A stretch of 10,041 nt of DNA from Clostridiales bacterium (GCA_014799585.1 JAAVHU010000025.1:1-10041), one strand, 5' to 3'; counted from the stretch's first letter, positions 1 to 6,254 are shown. Notes: generated by a model from the sequence alone, not told the origin. Numbers and translations: made by a program.

Positions 1-23
1 ATAAAATGCAAGGCATAAATTAT

Positions 24-41
24 AGGGCGGGCTGCCGCCCT
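24..41. repeat. GC-rich hairpin, possible terminator of a gene outside the window
   Basis: A 7-bp inverted repeat, AGGGCGG at 24-30 and CCGCCCT at 35-41, encloses the loop GCTG. It resembles in composition the GGGCGGGT hairpins at 4923 and 5804, but on the + strand it is followed by TCACTATGATTTT, so the U-tract is poor. It may be a degraded repeat copy or a weak terminator for a gene left of the window, on either strand. The rest of 1-230 is AT-rich, and I see no supportable gene in it. Confidence 0.35.
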
Positions 42-231
42 CACTATGATTTTAACGCAGCAGTTTGCCATACTCTCCATATTTTTTAGCAATTATTCTT
101 TATGTAGGGTGCCCCTTCGACTGCTCTTTTTTGTATTCTGCTGAACATATCATTCAATAATTTTTTTAAATATCAAACCTTTTTGTATAAAATTACTAAA
201 ATATGCTTATACTTTTCTACACGGCAGATTA

Positions 232-260
232 TTGAAATAAATAGCTTGTTGTTGTAAAAT
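232..260 (+). promoter_or_regulatory. sigma-A-type promoter for the phosphoribosyltransferase-like gene
   Basis: The -35 is TTGAAA at 232-237 and the -10 is TAAAAT at 255-260, separated by exactly 17 bp, with a TG just upstream of the -10. The predicted transcription start is near 267. This places the upstream in-frame ATG at 267 at or before the mRNA 5' end and favours a start further in. Confidence 0.6.
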
Positions 261-290
261 AATACAATGAAAGAAAAAGGGCGGATGGAA

Positions 291-932
291 ATGGATAATG
301 TTATCAAAATTACATCTCCAAGAGATGACAGAGTTTTTATCAGAGTTACACATGGTCATTATGTAACTGCGAATACACATATTAACTATTATGTCGGCAC
401 TTCCGATATAAAACATAATCATGATGTTTCTACGGATACGGCTATGCTTATGGCTGAGTATTATAATACAAGAGGTATAGAGGTTGATACTGTTCTTTGC
501 CTTTATGAAACGCAGGCGCTTGGTGCGTATCTTGCCCATGAGCTTTCAAGGCCGTCTATGATGTCGCCTAATCCAAAATCAAATGTTTATGTTATCGGCC
601 CTGAATATGATGCACAGGGCAATATGATTTTCCGTGATAATCTTATCAGAATGATAAAGGATAAAAAGGTGGTTATTCTTATTTCCTGTATCACAAGTGG
701 TAAAACGGTAGACAGAGCAATTGAAAGTATAGGCTATTACGGCGGAAACGTTGTCGGCATCAGTTCTGCTTTCAGTGCGATTAAAAATATAGATGGTATC
801 GAGGTAAACACAATATTTACTGCTGATGATTTACCGGGATATGAGATTTATGATGCACATAGCTGTCCTTTATGCCAACAGGGTAAGGCTGTTGATGCAA
901 TTGCAAACGGCTATGGTTATTCAAGGCTTTAA
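291..932 (+). CDS. orotate phosphoribosyltransferase-like protein (type I PRTase fold) with noncanonical PRPP loop
   Basis: The product is 213 aa and resembles type I phosphoribosyltransferases of the orotate (PyrE) type, which transfer ribose-5-phosphate from PRPP to a base in the cytosol. Residues 127-139 (VVILISCITSGKT) sit where the family has its PRPP-binding loop, normally hydrophobics followed by two acidic residues and T-T/S-G. The ending ITSGKT is kept, but the acidic pair is replaced by S132-C133. Residues 66-87 fit the strand-helix after the core start. The C-terminal CPLCQQG (192-198) resembles the C-P-L-C tail of some OPRTs and could bind a metal. Three in-frame ATGs exist (267, 285, 291). 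I chose 291 because the promoter predicts transcription from about 267 and a purine-rich AAGGG at 277-281 sits at suitable distance; 285 is possible. The gene is monocistronic with its own promoter and terminator. The substrate is not certain: it may not be an active OPRT. Confidence 0.75.
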   Translation: MDNVIKITSPRDDRVFIRVTHGHYVTANTHINYYVGTSDIKHNHDVSTDTAMLMAEYYNTRGIEVDTVLCLYETQALGAYLAHELSRPSMMSPNPKSNVYVIGPEYDAQGNMIFRDNLIRMIKDKKVVILISCITSGKTVDRAIESIGYYGGNVVGISSAFSAIKNIDGIEVNTIFTADDLPGYEIYDAHSCPLCQQGKAVDAIANGYGYSRL

Positions 933-970
933 GGTACTGTTTGCCTTGGCAGTTTAAATTTGAAGGGGTT

Positions 971-1010
971 AAACCTGTCTGATAACTTTTTGATATCAGG
1001 CAGGTTTTTT
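971..1010 (+). terminator. rho-independent terminator of the phosphoribosyltransferase-like gene
   Basis: The stem is 14 bp: 971-984 pairs with 994-1007 with one G-U pair (AAACCTGTCTGATA against TATCAGGCAGGTTT). The loop is 9 nt and the stem runs into a T-tract ending at 1010. It lies 38 bases after the stop codon and isolates this gene from the leucine unit. Confidence 0.9.
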
Positions 1011-1047
1011 GTGTATAGACTTACAAATGAATTTATTGAATTGATGC

Positions 1048-1076
1048 TTGACAATTTCGTTTCAATAGAATATAAT
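1048..1076 (+). promoter_or_regulatory. consensus sigma-A promoter of the leu T-box unit
   Basis: A perfect TTGACA at 1048-1053, a 17-bp spacer and a perfect TATAAT at 1071-1076. Transcription should start near 1083, giving a leader of about 325 nt before leuA. A constitutive consensus promoter followed by a conditional terminator is the usual T-box arrangement. Confidence 0.9.
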
Positions 1077-1130
1077 GATTTTACTAATTAAATAGTACCC
1101 ATAAAAAACAAAGAAGCAGAAAAAGATTAT

Positions 1131-1376
1131 AATTTTCAGTTTCAGAGAGTCGGCGGTTGGTGTAAGCCGATACGGAATTTATAATGTATAGCTCTCTGTG
1201 GAGTTGCTGTTCTGAAAAGCTTGGGCGATAAAGAAAATTGCCTATGTAATAGGAGCAGACGCGTAACTGCGTTAAAGGTTAAGGCATTGTATGATGCTAA
1301 AGGGCAGGCTTCCTGCTGAAGTAGGGTGGTACCGTGTAGAATTCTACACCCCTATACTGCATAGGGGTGTATTTTT
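1131..1376 (+). ncRNA. T-box leader (tRNA-sensing riboswitch), probably leucine-specific
   Basis: The conserved T-box sequence AGGGTGGTACCGTG lies at 1323-1336. Its UGGU (1327-1330) would pair with the ACCA end of an uncharged tRNA with discriminator A, as tRNA-Leu has. Stem I begins near 1133 (TTTTCAG, pairing with CTGAAAA at 1212-1218, or a one-step shifted alternative), carries an AGAGAG motif at 1144-1149 and a distal GGTTGGTGTAAGCC motif at 1155-1168. The best specifier candidate is CTC (Leu) at 1192-1194, just before TCTGTGGAG; this position is read by eye. Stem III is GCAGG/CCTGC at 1304-1316. The terminator at 1345-1376 competes with an antiterminator in which AGGG (1323-1326) pairs with CCCT (1350-1353) around the 16-nt palindrome at 1334-1349. 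Family knowledge: uncharged tRNA stabilises the antiterminator and permits transcription of the downstream genes. Confidence 0.95.
1345..1376 (+). terminator. conditional intrinsic terminator of the T-box leader
   Basis: A perfect 11-bp stem, TACACCCCTAT at 1345-1355 and ATAGGGGTGTA at 1361-1371, with loop ACTGC and five Ts at 1372-1376. Its left arm overlaps bases needed for the antiterminator, so the two folds exclude each other. Confidence 0.92.
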
Positions 1377-1409
1377 ATATACTCCCCAAATTGAAAGGAG
1401 ATTTTTATT

Positions 1410-3143
1410 ATGTTAGACGGCTACAAAAAATACATTCCGTTTAAACCAATCAACATTCCGGACAGAACTTGGCCGGATAAGGTCATCACAAAAGCACCAA
1501 TCTGGTGCTCCGTTGATATGAGAGACGGTAATCAGGCTCTTGTAGATCCAATGAATCTGCAGGAAAAGTTAGAGCTTTTCAATACGCTTGTTAAAATCGG
1601 TGTTAAGGAAATTGAAGTTGGCTTTCCGTCTGCTTCGGAAACAGAATATGAAATTTTAAGAACACTTATAGATGGTGGTTATATTCCTGATGATGTAACC
1701 ATTCAGGTGCTTGTTCAGGCAAGAGAGCATTTGATCAAAAAAACCTTTGAAGCAATCAAGGGTGCAAAAAATGTTATTGTGCATTTCTATAATTCAACAT
1801 CAACACTTCAGCGTAAGGTTGTTTTCAGAACAGATATGCAGGGTGTTATTGATATTGCCGTTAAGGGTGCAAAGTTAATCAAAGAGCTTACGGATAAAGA
1901 GCTTGCAGAAAACCCTGATATGAATATCAGATATGAATATTCTCCTGAATCTTTCACGGGAACAGAAATTGATAATGCAGTTAAAATCTGTGAAGAGGTT
2001 ATGGCAGTTATGCAGCCAACACCTGAAAATCCGATTATTCTTAATCTTCCGTCAACAGTTGAAGGCTCTTCTCCAAACGGCTATGCAGATCAAATTGAAT
2101 ATTTCTGCCGCCATCTTAAAAACAGAGAAAGTGCTATCATCTCTCTTCATCCGCATAATGACAGAGGCGAGGGTGTTGCAGCAACAGACCTTGCTCTTCT
2201 TGCAGGTGCAGACAGAGTTGAGGGAACTCTTTTCGGAAACGGCGAACGCACAGGTAATGTGGATATCATCACCGTTGCTCTTAATATGTGGACACAGGGT
2301 GTTGATCCTGAACTTGATTTCCACGATATCAATGCAATTAAAGAGGTTTATGAACGCACAACGAAAATGAAGGTAGACCCTCGCCACCCGTATGCAGGCG
2401 AGCTTGTGTTTACTGCTTTTTCAGGTTCTCATCAGGATGCTATCAATAAGGGTAAGCAGTATATGAGAGAACATGATACAGGCTATTGGGAAGTGCCTTA
2501 TCTTCCTATTGACCCTGCTGATGTAGGCAGAGAGTATGAGCCGATTATCCGCATTAATTCTCAAAGCGGTAAGGGTGGCGCAGCATTTGTGCTTGCAACA
2601 GATTACGGCATTAATATGCCAAAGGCAATGCACACGGAATTCGGTGCAATCGTTAAGCACGCTTGTGACGAAAAGGGTAAAGAGCTTTTAAGCTCAGAAG
2701 TATTCGATTTGTTCCAGAAGGAATACAGAAACGTTGTTGGCCCTTACAGAATTATTAATCATAAAACCTATGAAGAAAAAGAAGAAAATGAATACTTAAC
2801 ACGTGTTCATTTTGAAGGCACAATTAAGGTTAAGGACGGCAGCCTTGTTAAGATTGAAGGTGCAGGAAGCGGCCCTATCGCAGCTTTCTTCAGTGCAATA
2901 GGCGAAGTTGGTATTAAGGGATATGAATTTGTGGATTACAGCGAGCACGCAATTGCTGTTGGTTCTGATTCAAAGGCTATATCCTATATTCATCTTAAAA
3001 ATCCTGATGGTAAGGATATCTTTGGTATCGGTGTAAGCCATAATATCGGCTATGCTTCATTAAAGGGCATTATCTGTGCTGTAAACAGAGATCAGGAAGA
3101 TTGTGTTCGTGATGATACAATGCCCGGAATTTTTGAAAAGTAA
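1410..3143 (+). CDS. leuA: 2-isopropylmalate synthase, long (alpha-IPMS/LeuA type 2) form
   Basis: This enzyme condenses acetyl-CoA with 2-oxoisovalerate to give 2-isopropylmalate, the committed step of leucine synthesis. At 577 aa it has the length of the long LeuA form. The N-terminal TIM-barrel carries DMRDGNQ (36-42) with the catalytic R38/D39 pair. HPHNDRG (247-253) supplies metal ligands H247 and H249, and GNGERTGNVD begins at 276 with likely ligand N283. The C-terminal part, about residue 430 onward, includes a GAGSGPIAAFFSA segment typical of the LeuA allosteric dimer domain, which suggests leucine feedback inhibition in addition to T-box control. The start has AAAGGAG at 1394-1400, nine bases upstream of the ATG. 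leuB follows after 38 bases. The protein looks intact and I see nothing missing. Confidence 0.97.
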   Translation: MLDGYKKYIPFKPINIPDRTWPDKVITKAPIWCSVDMRDGNQALVDPMNLQEKLELFNTLVKIGVKEIEVGFPSASETEYEILRTLIDGGYIPDDVTIQVLVQAREHLIKKTFEAIKGAKNVIVHFYNSTSTLQRKVVFRTDMQGVIDIAVKGAKLIKELTDKELAENPDMNIRYEYSPESFTGTEIDNAVKICEEVMAVMQPTPENPIILNLPSTVEGSSPNGYADQIEYFCRHLKNRESAIISLHPHNDRGEGVAATDLALLAGADRVEGTLFGNGERTGNVDIITVALNMWTQGVDPELDFHDINAIKEVYERTTKMKVDPRHPYAGELVFTAFSGSHQDAINKGKQYMREHDTGYWEVPYLPIDPADVGREYEPIIRINSQSGKGGAAFVLATDYGINMPKAMHTEFGAIVKHACDEKGKELLSSEVFDLFQKEYRNVVGPYRIINHKTYEEKEENEYLTRVHFEGTIKVKDGSLVKIEGAGSGPIAAFFSAIGEVGIKGYEFVDYSEHAIAVGSDSKAISYIHLKNPDGKDIFGIGVSHNIGYASLKGIICAVNRDQEDCVRDDTMPGIFEK

Positions 3144-3181
3144 GCATGCTGATTGATAACCAATAATAATGGAGGAACATT

Positions 3182-4252
3182 ATGAATAATTATAAAGTAA
3201 CAGTATTAAAGGGTGACGGTATCGGCCCTGAAATCGTTGATGAATGTATTAAAGTTCTGAATGCAGCAGGCGATAAGTTTGATTTCAAAATGGATTATGA
3301 TTATCAGCTTCTTGGCGGCTGTGCTATTGATGCTACAGGCGTTCCGTTCCCAAAAGAAACTGAAATTGCCTGCAAGGCTTCAGATGCAGTTCTTCTTGGT
3401 GCAGTAGGCGGCCCGAAATGGGACAACCAGCCGGGAAATAACCGCCCTGAAAAAGGTCTCTTGGCAATCCGTGAGGCACTTGGTCTTTTTGCAAATCTTC
3501 GCCCTGCAAAGATTTTTGCTCCGCTTAAAAGTGCTTCTCCGATTAAGGAAGAGATTATCGGAAATGGTCTTGATATTCTTATCGTTCGTGAACTTACAGG
3601 CGGTATCTATTTCGGTGATAGAGGCACTTATGAAGAAAACGGCGTTGTAGGTGCTTATGATACAGAGCGTTACACCGTTCCTGAAATTAAAAGAATTGTT
3701 AAAGCAGGCTTTGAATATGCTATGAAGCGCGGAAAAAGATTAACCTGCGTTGATAAGGCAAATGTTCTTGATTCTTCAAGACTTTGGAGAAAGGTTATGG
3801 AAGAAACAAAGGCTGATTATCCTGAGGTTGAGGTTTCTTATATGTATGTTGATAACTGTGCAATGCAGCTTGTCCGCAATCCGGGTCAGTTTGATACAAT
3901 CGTAACCTCAAATATCTTTGGCGATATTTTGTCTGATGAAGCATCAATGATAAGCGGTTCAATCGGAATGCTTGCATCTGCTTCACTTGCAGAGGGCACA
4001 TTTGGTCTTTATGAGCCTATTCACGGTTCTGCTCCTGATATTGCAGGTCAGCAAAAGGCAAATCCGCTTGCAACAATCCTTTCAGGAGCAATGATGCTTC
4101 GTTACAGCTTTGGTGAGGCTGAGGCTGCCGATGCTATTGAAAAGGCAGTTGATGAAGCATTGACAAAAGCAAGAACACCTGATATTTATGAAGAGGGCTT
4201 TGCTAAAGCAACAACCTCTGAAATGGGTGACCTTGTGGTATCATTACTTTGA
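3182..4252 (+). CDS. leuB: 3-isopropylmalate dehydrogenase
   Basis: LeuB oxidises 3-isopropylmalate with NAD+, and the product decarboxylates to 2-oxoisocaproate, the third stage of leucine synthesis. The length, 356 aa, is normal for the family. The N-terminal GDGIGPE (11-17) is the signature of the isocitrate/isopropylmalate dehydrogenase family. Catalytic K192 lies in VDKANVL, and metal-binding aspartates are seen at D224 (VDNCAMQ), D248 and D252 ([12 protein letters not shown]). The NAD-binding [13 protein letters not shown] follows. Ribosome binding site GGAGG at 3171-3175 sits directly before the ATG region. It is probably cotranscribed with leuA under T-box control. The isomerase genes leuC and leuD, often placed between leuA and leuB in Clostridia, are not here, so the pathway must be completed from another locus. 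Confidence 0.97.
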   Translation: MNNYKVTVLKGDGIGPEIVDECIKVLNAAGDKFDFKMDYDYQLLGGCAIDATGVPFPKETEIACKASDAVLLGAVGGPKWDNQPGNNRPEKGLLAIREALGLFANLRPAKIFAPLKSASPIKEEIIGNGLDILIVRELTGGIYFGDRGTYEENGVVGAYDTERYTVPEIKRIVKAGFEYAMKRGKRLTCVDKANVLDSSRLWRKVMEETKADYPEVEVSYMYVDNCAMQLVRNPGQFDTIVTSNIFGDILSDEASMISGSIGMLASASLAEGTFGLYEPIHGSAPDIAGQQKANPLATILSGAMMLRYSFGEAEAADAIEKAVDEALTKARTPDIYEEGFAKATTSEMGDLVVSLL

Positions 4253-4317
4253 TATAGCTTTTCTTTCAGAGAAAGCAAAAATATTTTAAACAATTTTTAT
4301 TTAAAGGAGAATGAATT

Positions 4318-4917
4318 ATGTTTTGTCCAAAATGTGGAAAAGAAATCGTTGATGAAAGTGTAAATTGTCTGTTCTGCGGAGAAGCAGTTGCTCCTGCTGA
4401 AACAGCAGCACCTGTTGAAGAAGCACCTAAGGCTCAGTTCGGCAATGATTATGAAGCACAGCAGCCATCTTCAGCAGCTTGGGGAAATCCTGCAAACGTT
4501 ACTGCGAATACTGTTGTAGACAGAAAGTCTGTAACAAAGAAAGAATACATAGCAAAATATGCTCCTGCAAATTTGAAAAAGAATATCAGATCTGCTGCAA
4601 TCGTATGCTATGTTTGTGTTGGTATTTCAGCTGTTGCTTCTCTTTTTCTTCTTGATAGCCCTTGGATGTTAATAGATGTAGCAATTTATCTTGGCCTTGC
4701 TCTTGGAATGCACCTTGGAAACAGCAAATTATGTGCAATTCTTTTACTTATTTTCAGTGTTATTGAATGCATTTTCTCAATGATTCAGTTTGGTTCTCCA
4801 TCAGGCTGGTGGCTGATTATTGCTGCAATTTCAGCAATCTCAACCTTCAATAAATTAGGTAAAGAATATAATAAATTCTTACTTGAAGAGCCTGTTGATA
4901 CAACACAGAGTTTCTAA
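4318..4917 (+). CDS. zinc-ribbon protein with four predicted membrane segments, function unknown
   Basis: A 199-aa protein that begins with a compact zinc ribbon: C3-P-K-C6 and C17-L-F-C20-G. An Ala/Pro/Glu/Gln-rich linker without obvious fold covers about 22-65, a charged stretch follows, and four hydrophobic segments occur near 93-112, 115-133, 138-158 and 163-177. The N-terminal ribbon is therefore probably cytoplasmic and tethered to the membrane, with both ends on the same side. The ribosome binding site AAAGGAGA at 4303-4310 supports the start. It lies 65 bases after leuB with no convincing terminator between, so it may be read from the leucine promoter, although a weak local promoter cannot be ruled out. 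Zinc-ribbon membrane proteins of this kind are common in Clostridia and mostly uncharacterised. No enzymatic motif is visible and I assign no function. Confidence 0.85.
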   Translation: MFCPKCGKEIVDESVNCLFCGEAVAPAETAAPVEEAPKAQFGNDYEAQQPSSAAWGNPANVTANTVVDRKSVTKKEYIAKYAPANLKKNIRSAAIVCYVCVGISAVASLFLLDSPWMLIDVAIYLGLALGMHLGNSKLCAILLLIFSVIECIFSMIQFGSPSGWWLIIAAISAISTFNKLGKEYNKFLLEEPVDTTQSF

Positions 4918-4922
4918 TGTAA

Positions 4923-4948
4923 GGGCGGGTATTACCCGCCTGTTTTTT
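4923..4948 (+). terminator. repeat-derived intrinsic terminator after the zinc-ribbon gene
   Basis: GGCGGGT at 4924-4930 pairs with ACCCGCC at 4934-4940 around the loop ATT; TG and six Ts at 4943-4948 follow. The 18-nt core GGGCGGGTATTACCCGCC recurs exactly at 5804-5821, so this is one copy of a dispersed hairpin serving as a terminator. It starts six bases after the stop codon, and only 20 bases separate its T-tract from the tam start. Confidence 0.88.
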
Positions 4949-4968
4949 ATTGAATTAGGAGGGGCTTT

Positions 4969-5739
4969 ATGTCGGAATGGAATTCAGAGCAGTATTTAAA
5001 ATTTAAAAAGGAAAGAACTCAGCCGTCAATTGACCTTGCAAATGCAATTAAAATAAATAATCCTATAAATATTATTGATATTGGCTGTGGTCCGGGAAAC
5101 AGCACGGCAGTGTTGAAAAAGCGTTTTCCGAATGCACACACAATCGGTGCTGATTTTTCGCCGAATATGATTGAAAAGGCAAAGACGGATTATCCTGATA
5201 TAGAGTTTATGCTTTTTGATGCAACAAAGGATTTTGAAAAGATTGAAGATAAATTTGATATTGTTTTTTCAAATGCCTGTATTCAGTGGGTGCCGAATCA
5301 TAAAAAGCTGTTATCGGATATGATGTGTATACTGAAACCGAATGGTGTTTTGGCAGTTCAGGTGCCTATGAATTTTGAAGAGCCTATTCATAAAATTATT
5401 GCAGAGGTTATTACAAGAAAGGAATGGGCAGAAAAAATAGGCGCAGGTCGTCAATTTCATACATTAAAGGAAAGCGAATATTTTGATATTCTTTCTGATA
5501 TTTCGTCTGATTTTACAATGTGGAAAACCATTTATATGCACAGAATGCCGTCGCATCAAAGCATCATTGAATGGTATAAATCAACAGGTATGAAAGAATA
5601 TCTTGCCGTTCTTTCTGATGAGGATAAAATCAAATTTGAACAGGCAGTGTTCAGCGAGGTTGAAAAATATTATTCCGTTCAGAAAAACGGCGAAATCATT
5701 TTCCGATTTCCAAGATTATTCTTTACGGCGGTTAAATAA
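4969..5739 (+). CDS. tam: trans-aconitate 2-methyltransferase
   Basis: Tam transfers a methyl group from S-adenosylmethionine to trans-aconitate in the cytosol. Family knowledge: this is thought to remove a spontaneous by-product that inhibits aconitase. The 256-aa protein has the class I SAM-methyltransferase fold: motif I DIGCGPGNS at 37-45, acidic D62 after the second strand, and the FSNACIQWVPNH segment at 100-111. From memory, the start (SEWNSEQYLKF), NACIQWVPNH, the GVLAVQVP strand, MPSHQSIIEW and the C-terminal FPRLFF correspond closely to E. coli Tam over the whole length. A strong AGGAGGGG at 4957-4964 sits five bases before the ATG. It stands alone between two terminators with no obvious promoter in the 20 bases ahead, so its transcription probably depends on readthrough or a promoter inside the preceding gene. 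Confidence 0.92.
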   Translation: MSEWNSEQYLKFKKERTQPSIDLANAIKINNPINIIDIGCGPGNSTAVLKKRFPNAHTIGADFSPNMIEKAKTDYPDIEFMLFDATKDFEKIEDKFDIVFSNACIQWVPNHKKLLSDMMCILKPNGVLAVQVPMNFEEPIHKIIAEVITRKEWAEKIGAGRQFHTLKESEYFDILSDISSDFTMWKTIYMHRMPSHQSIIEWYKSTGMKEYLAVLSDEDKIKFEQAVFSEVEKYYSVQKNGEIIFRFPRLFFTAVK

Positions 5740-5747
5740 TAAAAAAC

Positions 5748-5769
5748 GGAGCGATGAACACATCGCTCC
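5748..5769. repeat. interspersed hairpin repeat (GGAGCGATG type) after tam
   Basis: A perfect 9-bp inverted repeat, GGAGCGATG at 5748-5756 and CATCGCTCC at 5761-5769, around the loop AACA. It is preceded by six As and followed by CTACAAAT rather than Ts, so it would be a poor terminator on the + strand. On the - strand it is followed by a run of Ts (the As at 5741-5746), so it could act there. It appears to be the left half of a composite repeat ending at 5822, since CCCTAC (5768-5773) is inverted as GTAGGG (5800-5805). Confidence 0.75.
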
Positions 5770-5803
5770 CTACAAATATTTTAAAACGCAATATCTATCG
5801 TAG

Positions 5804-5829
5804 GGGCGGGTATTACCCGCCCGTTTTTT
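5804..5829 (+). terminator. repeat-derived intrinsic terminator before the rpsF operon
   Basis: A perfect 8-bp stem, GGGCGGGT at 5804-5811 and ACCCGCCC at 5815-5822, with loop ATT, then G and six Ts at 5824-5829. It matches the terminator at 4923 at all but one of 29 positions. It ends transcription of tam and lies only 12 bases ahead of the rpsF promoter -35. Confidence 0.9.
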
Positions 5830-5841
5830 ATTTATTTTCTA

Positions 5842-5870
5842 TTGACAGCCATAAATTCCTTTGCTATAAT
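5842..5870 (+). promoter_or_regulatory. perfect consensus sigma-A promoter of the rpsF operon
   Basis: TTGACA at 5842-5847, a 17-bp spacer and TATAAT at 5865-5870. The match to the housekeeping consensus is complete, as expected for a highly expressed ribosomal protein operon. The predicted start is near 5877, giving a leader of about 75 nt. Confidence 0.93.
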
Positions 5871-5877
5871 ACTTAGG

Positions 5878-5944
5878 CTACTGCGAAACAGTAGTAATCC
5901 TTGCTCGAAACAGGGGTTTCGGGCCAAAAGACCAGAAGGAGGTG
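5878..5944 (+). promoter_or_regulatory. structured rpsF leader RNA, candidate autoregulatory site (S6:S18-type location)
   Basis: Two hairpins are visible. The first is CTACTG (5878-5883) with CAGTAG (5889-5894), loop CGAAA, lying at the predicted 5' end. The second is CTCGAAAC (5904-5911) with GTTTCGGG (5916-5923), loop AGGG, one G-U pair. Around the second, TCCTT at 5898-5902 is complementary to AAGGA at 5936-5940, the core of the rpsF ribosome binding site AAGGAGGTG, leaving a 12-nt purine-rich joining strand (5924-5935). Such a fold would hide the site when closed. Family knowledge: many bacterial rpsF leaders bind the S6:S18 complex and repress their own translation. I infer the same role, but the CCG bulge I recall for that motif does not occur between 5871 and 5951. 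Confidence 0.6.
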
Positions 5945-5951
5945 CACAAGA

Positions 5952-6242
5952 ATGGCATCAAAGAAATACGAAATCGTATTAGTTTTCTCTCTTTCAAAGG
6001 GTGAGGAAGCAGTTGAAGCTCTCAAGGTTAAGTTTACAGATTTAATCAAAGCAAATGGCACTCTTGGCGAAGTTGAAGAATGGGGCAAGCGTAAGCTCGC
6101 ATATCCTATCAACTACGAAACAGAAGGCTATTACATTGTTGCTCAGTTTGAATCTGATGAAAACTTCCCATCAGAGATCGACCGTGTTATCAACATTACA
6201 GACGGCGTGCTTCGTTCTTTAATCGTTGCTAAAGGCGAATAA
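5952..6242 (+). CDS. rpsF: 30S ribosomal protein S6
   Basis: S6 binds 16S rRNA together with S18 in the platform of the small ribosomal subunit. The 96-aa product has the family pattern: KKYEIVLVF first strand (4-12), the conserved WGKRKLAYPI segment in the middle, G-Y-Y-I-V-A-Q-F strand, and IDRVINITDGVLRSLIV at the end. An in-frame ATG at 5901 would add 17 residues with no resemblance to S6 and would lie inside the leader hairpin. The ATG at 5952 has AAGGAGGTG at 5936-5944 at 7-nt spacing and gives the expected N terminus. It is the first gene of rpsF-ssb-rpsR, with ssb starting 12 bases after its stop. Confidence 0.96.
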   Translation: MASKKYEIVLVFSLSKGEEAVEALKVKFTDLIKANGTLGEVEEWGKRKLAYPINYETEGYYIVAQFESDENFPSEIDRVINITDGVLRSLIVAKGE

Positions 6243-6254
6243 GGAGGAAACACA

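Noticed and set aside
52..99. - strand 15-codon stretch reading RIIAKKYGEYGKLLR followed by a stop, then the hairpin at 24-41
   Set aside because: It looks protein-like and could be the tail of a decayed gene, but it is open for only 15 codons between stops, which is too short to support a pseudogene call.
101..130. GTAGGGTGCCCC segment resembling the edge of the GTAGGG-type repeats
   Set aside because: The matching right arm of a hairpin is missing and similarity is limited to a few bases, so it could be chance.
207..539. 110-codon open frame on the - strand across the start of the phosphoribosyltransferase-like gene
   Set aside because: It is antisense to a well-supported gene, has no family resemblance, and its composition looks like a shadow frame.
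1933..2370. 145-codon + strand frame inside leuA
   Set aside because: It is an out-of-frame shadow of leuA, which is intact across this interval with all catalytic motifs.
4257..4290. Possible terminator between leuB and the zinc-ribbon gene (CTTTC-AGA-GAAAG followed by CAAAAATATTTT)
   Set aside because: The stem is only 5 bp, AT-rich, and lacks a T-tract, so it is not a credible terminator.
5901..5951. Upstream in-frame ATG for rpsF adding 17 residues
   Set aside because: The extension falls within the leader hairpin, does not match S6, and the ribosome binding site is correctly spaced for the ATG at 5952.
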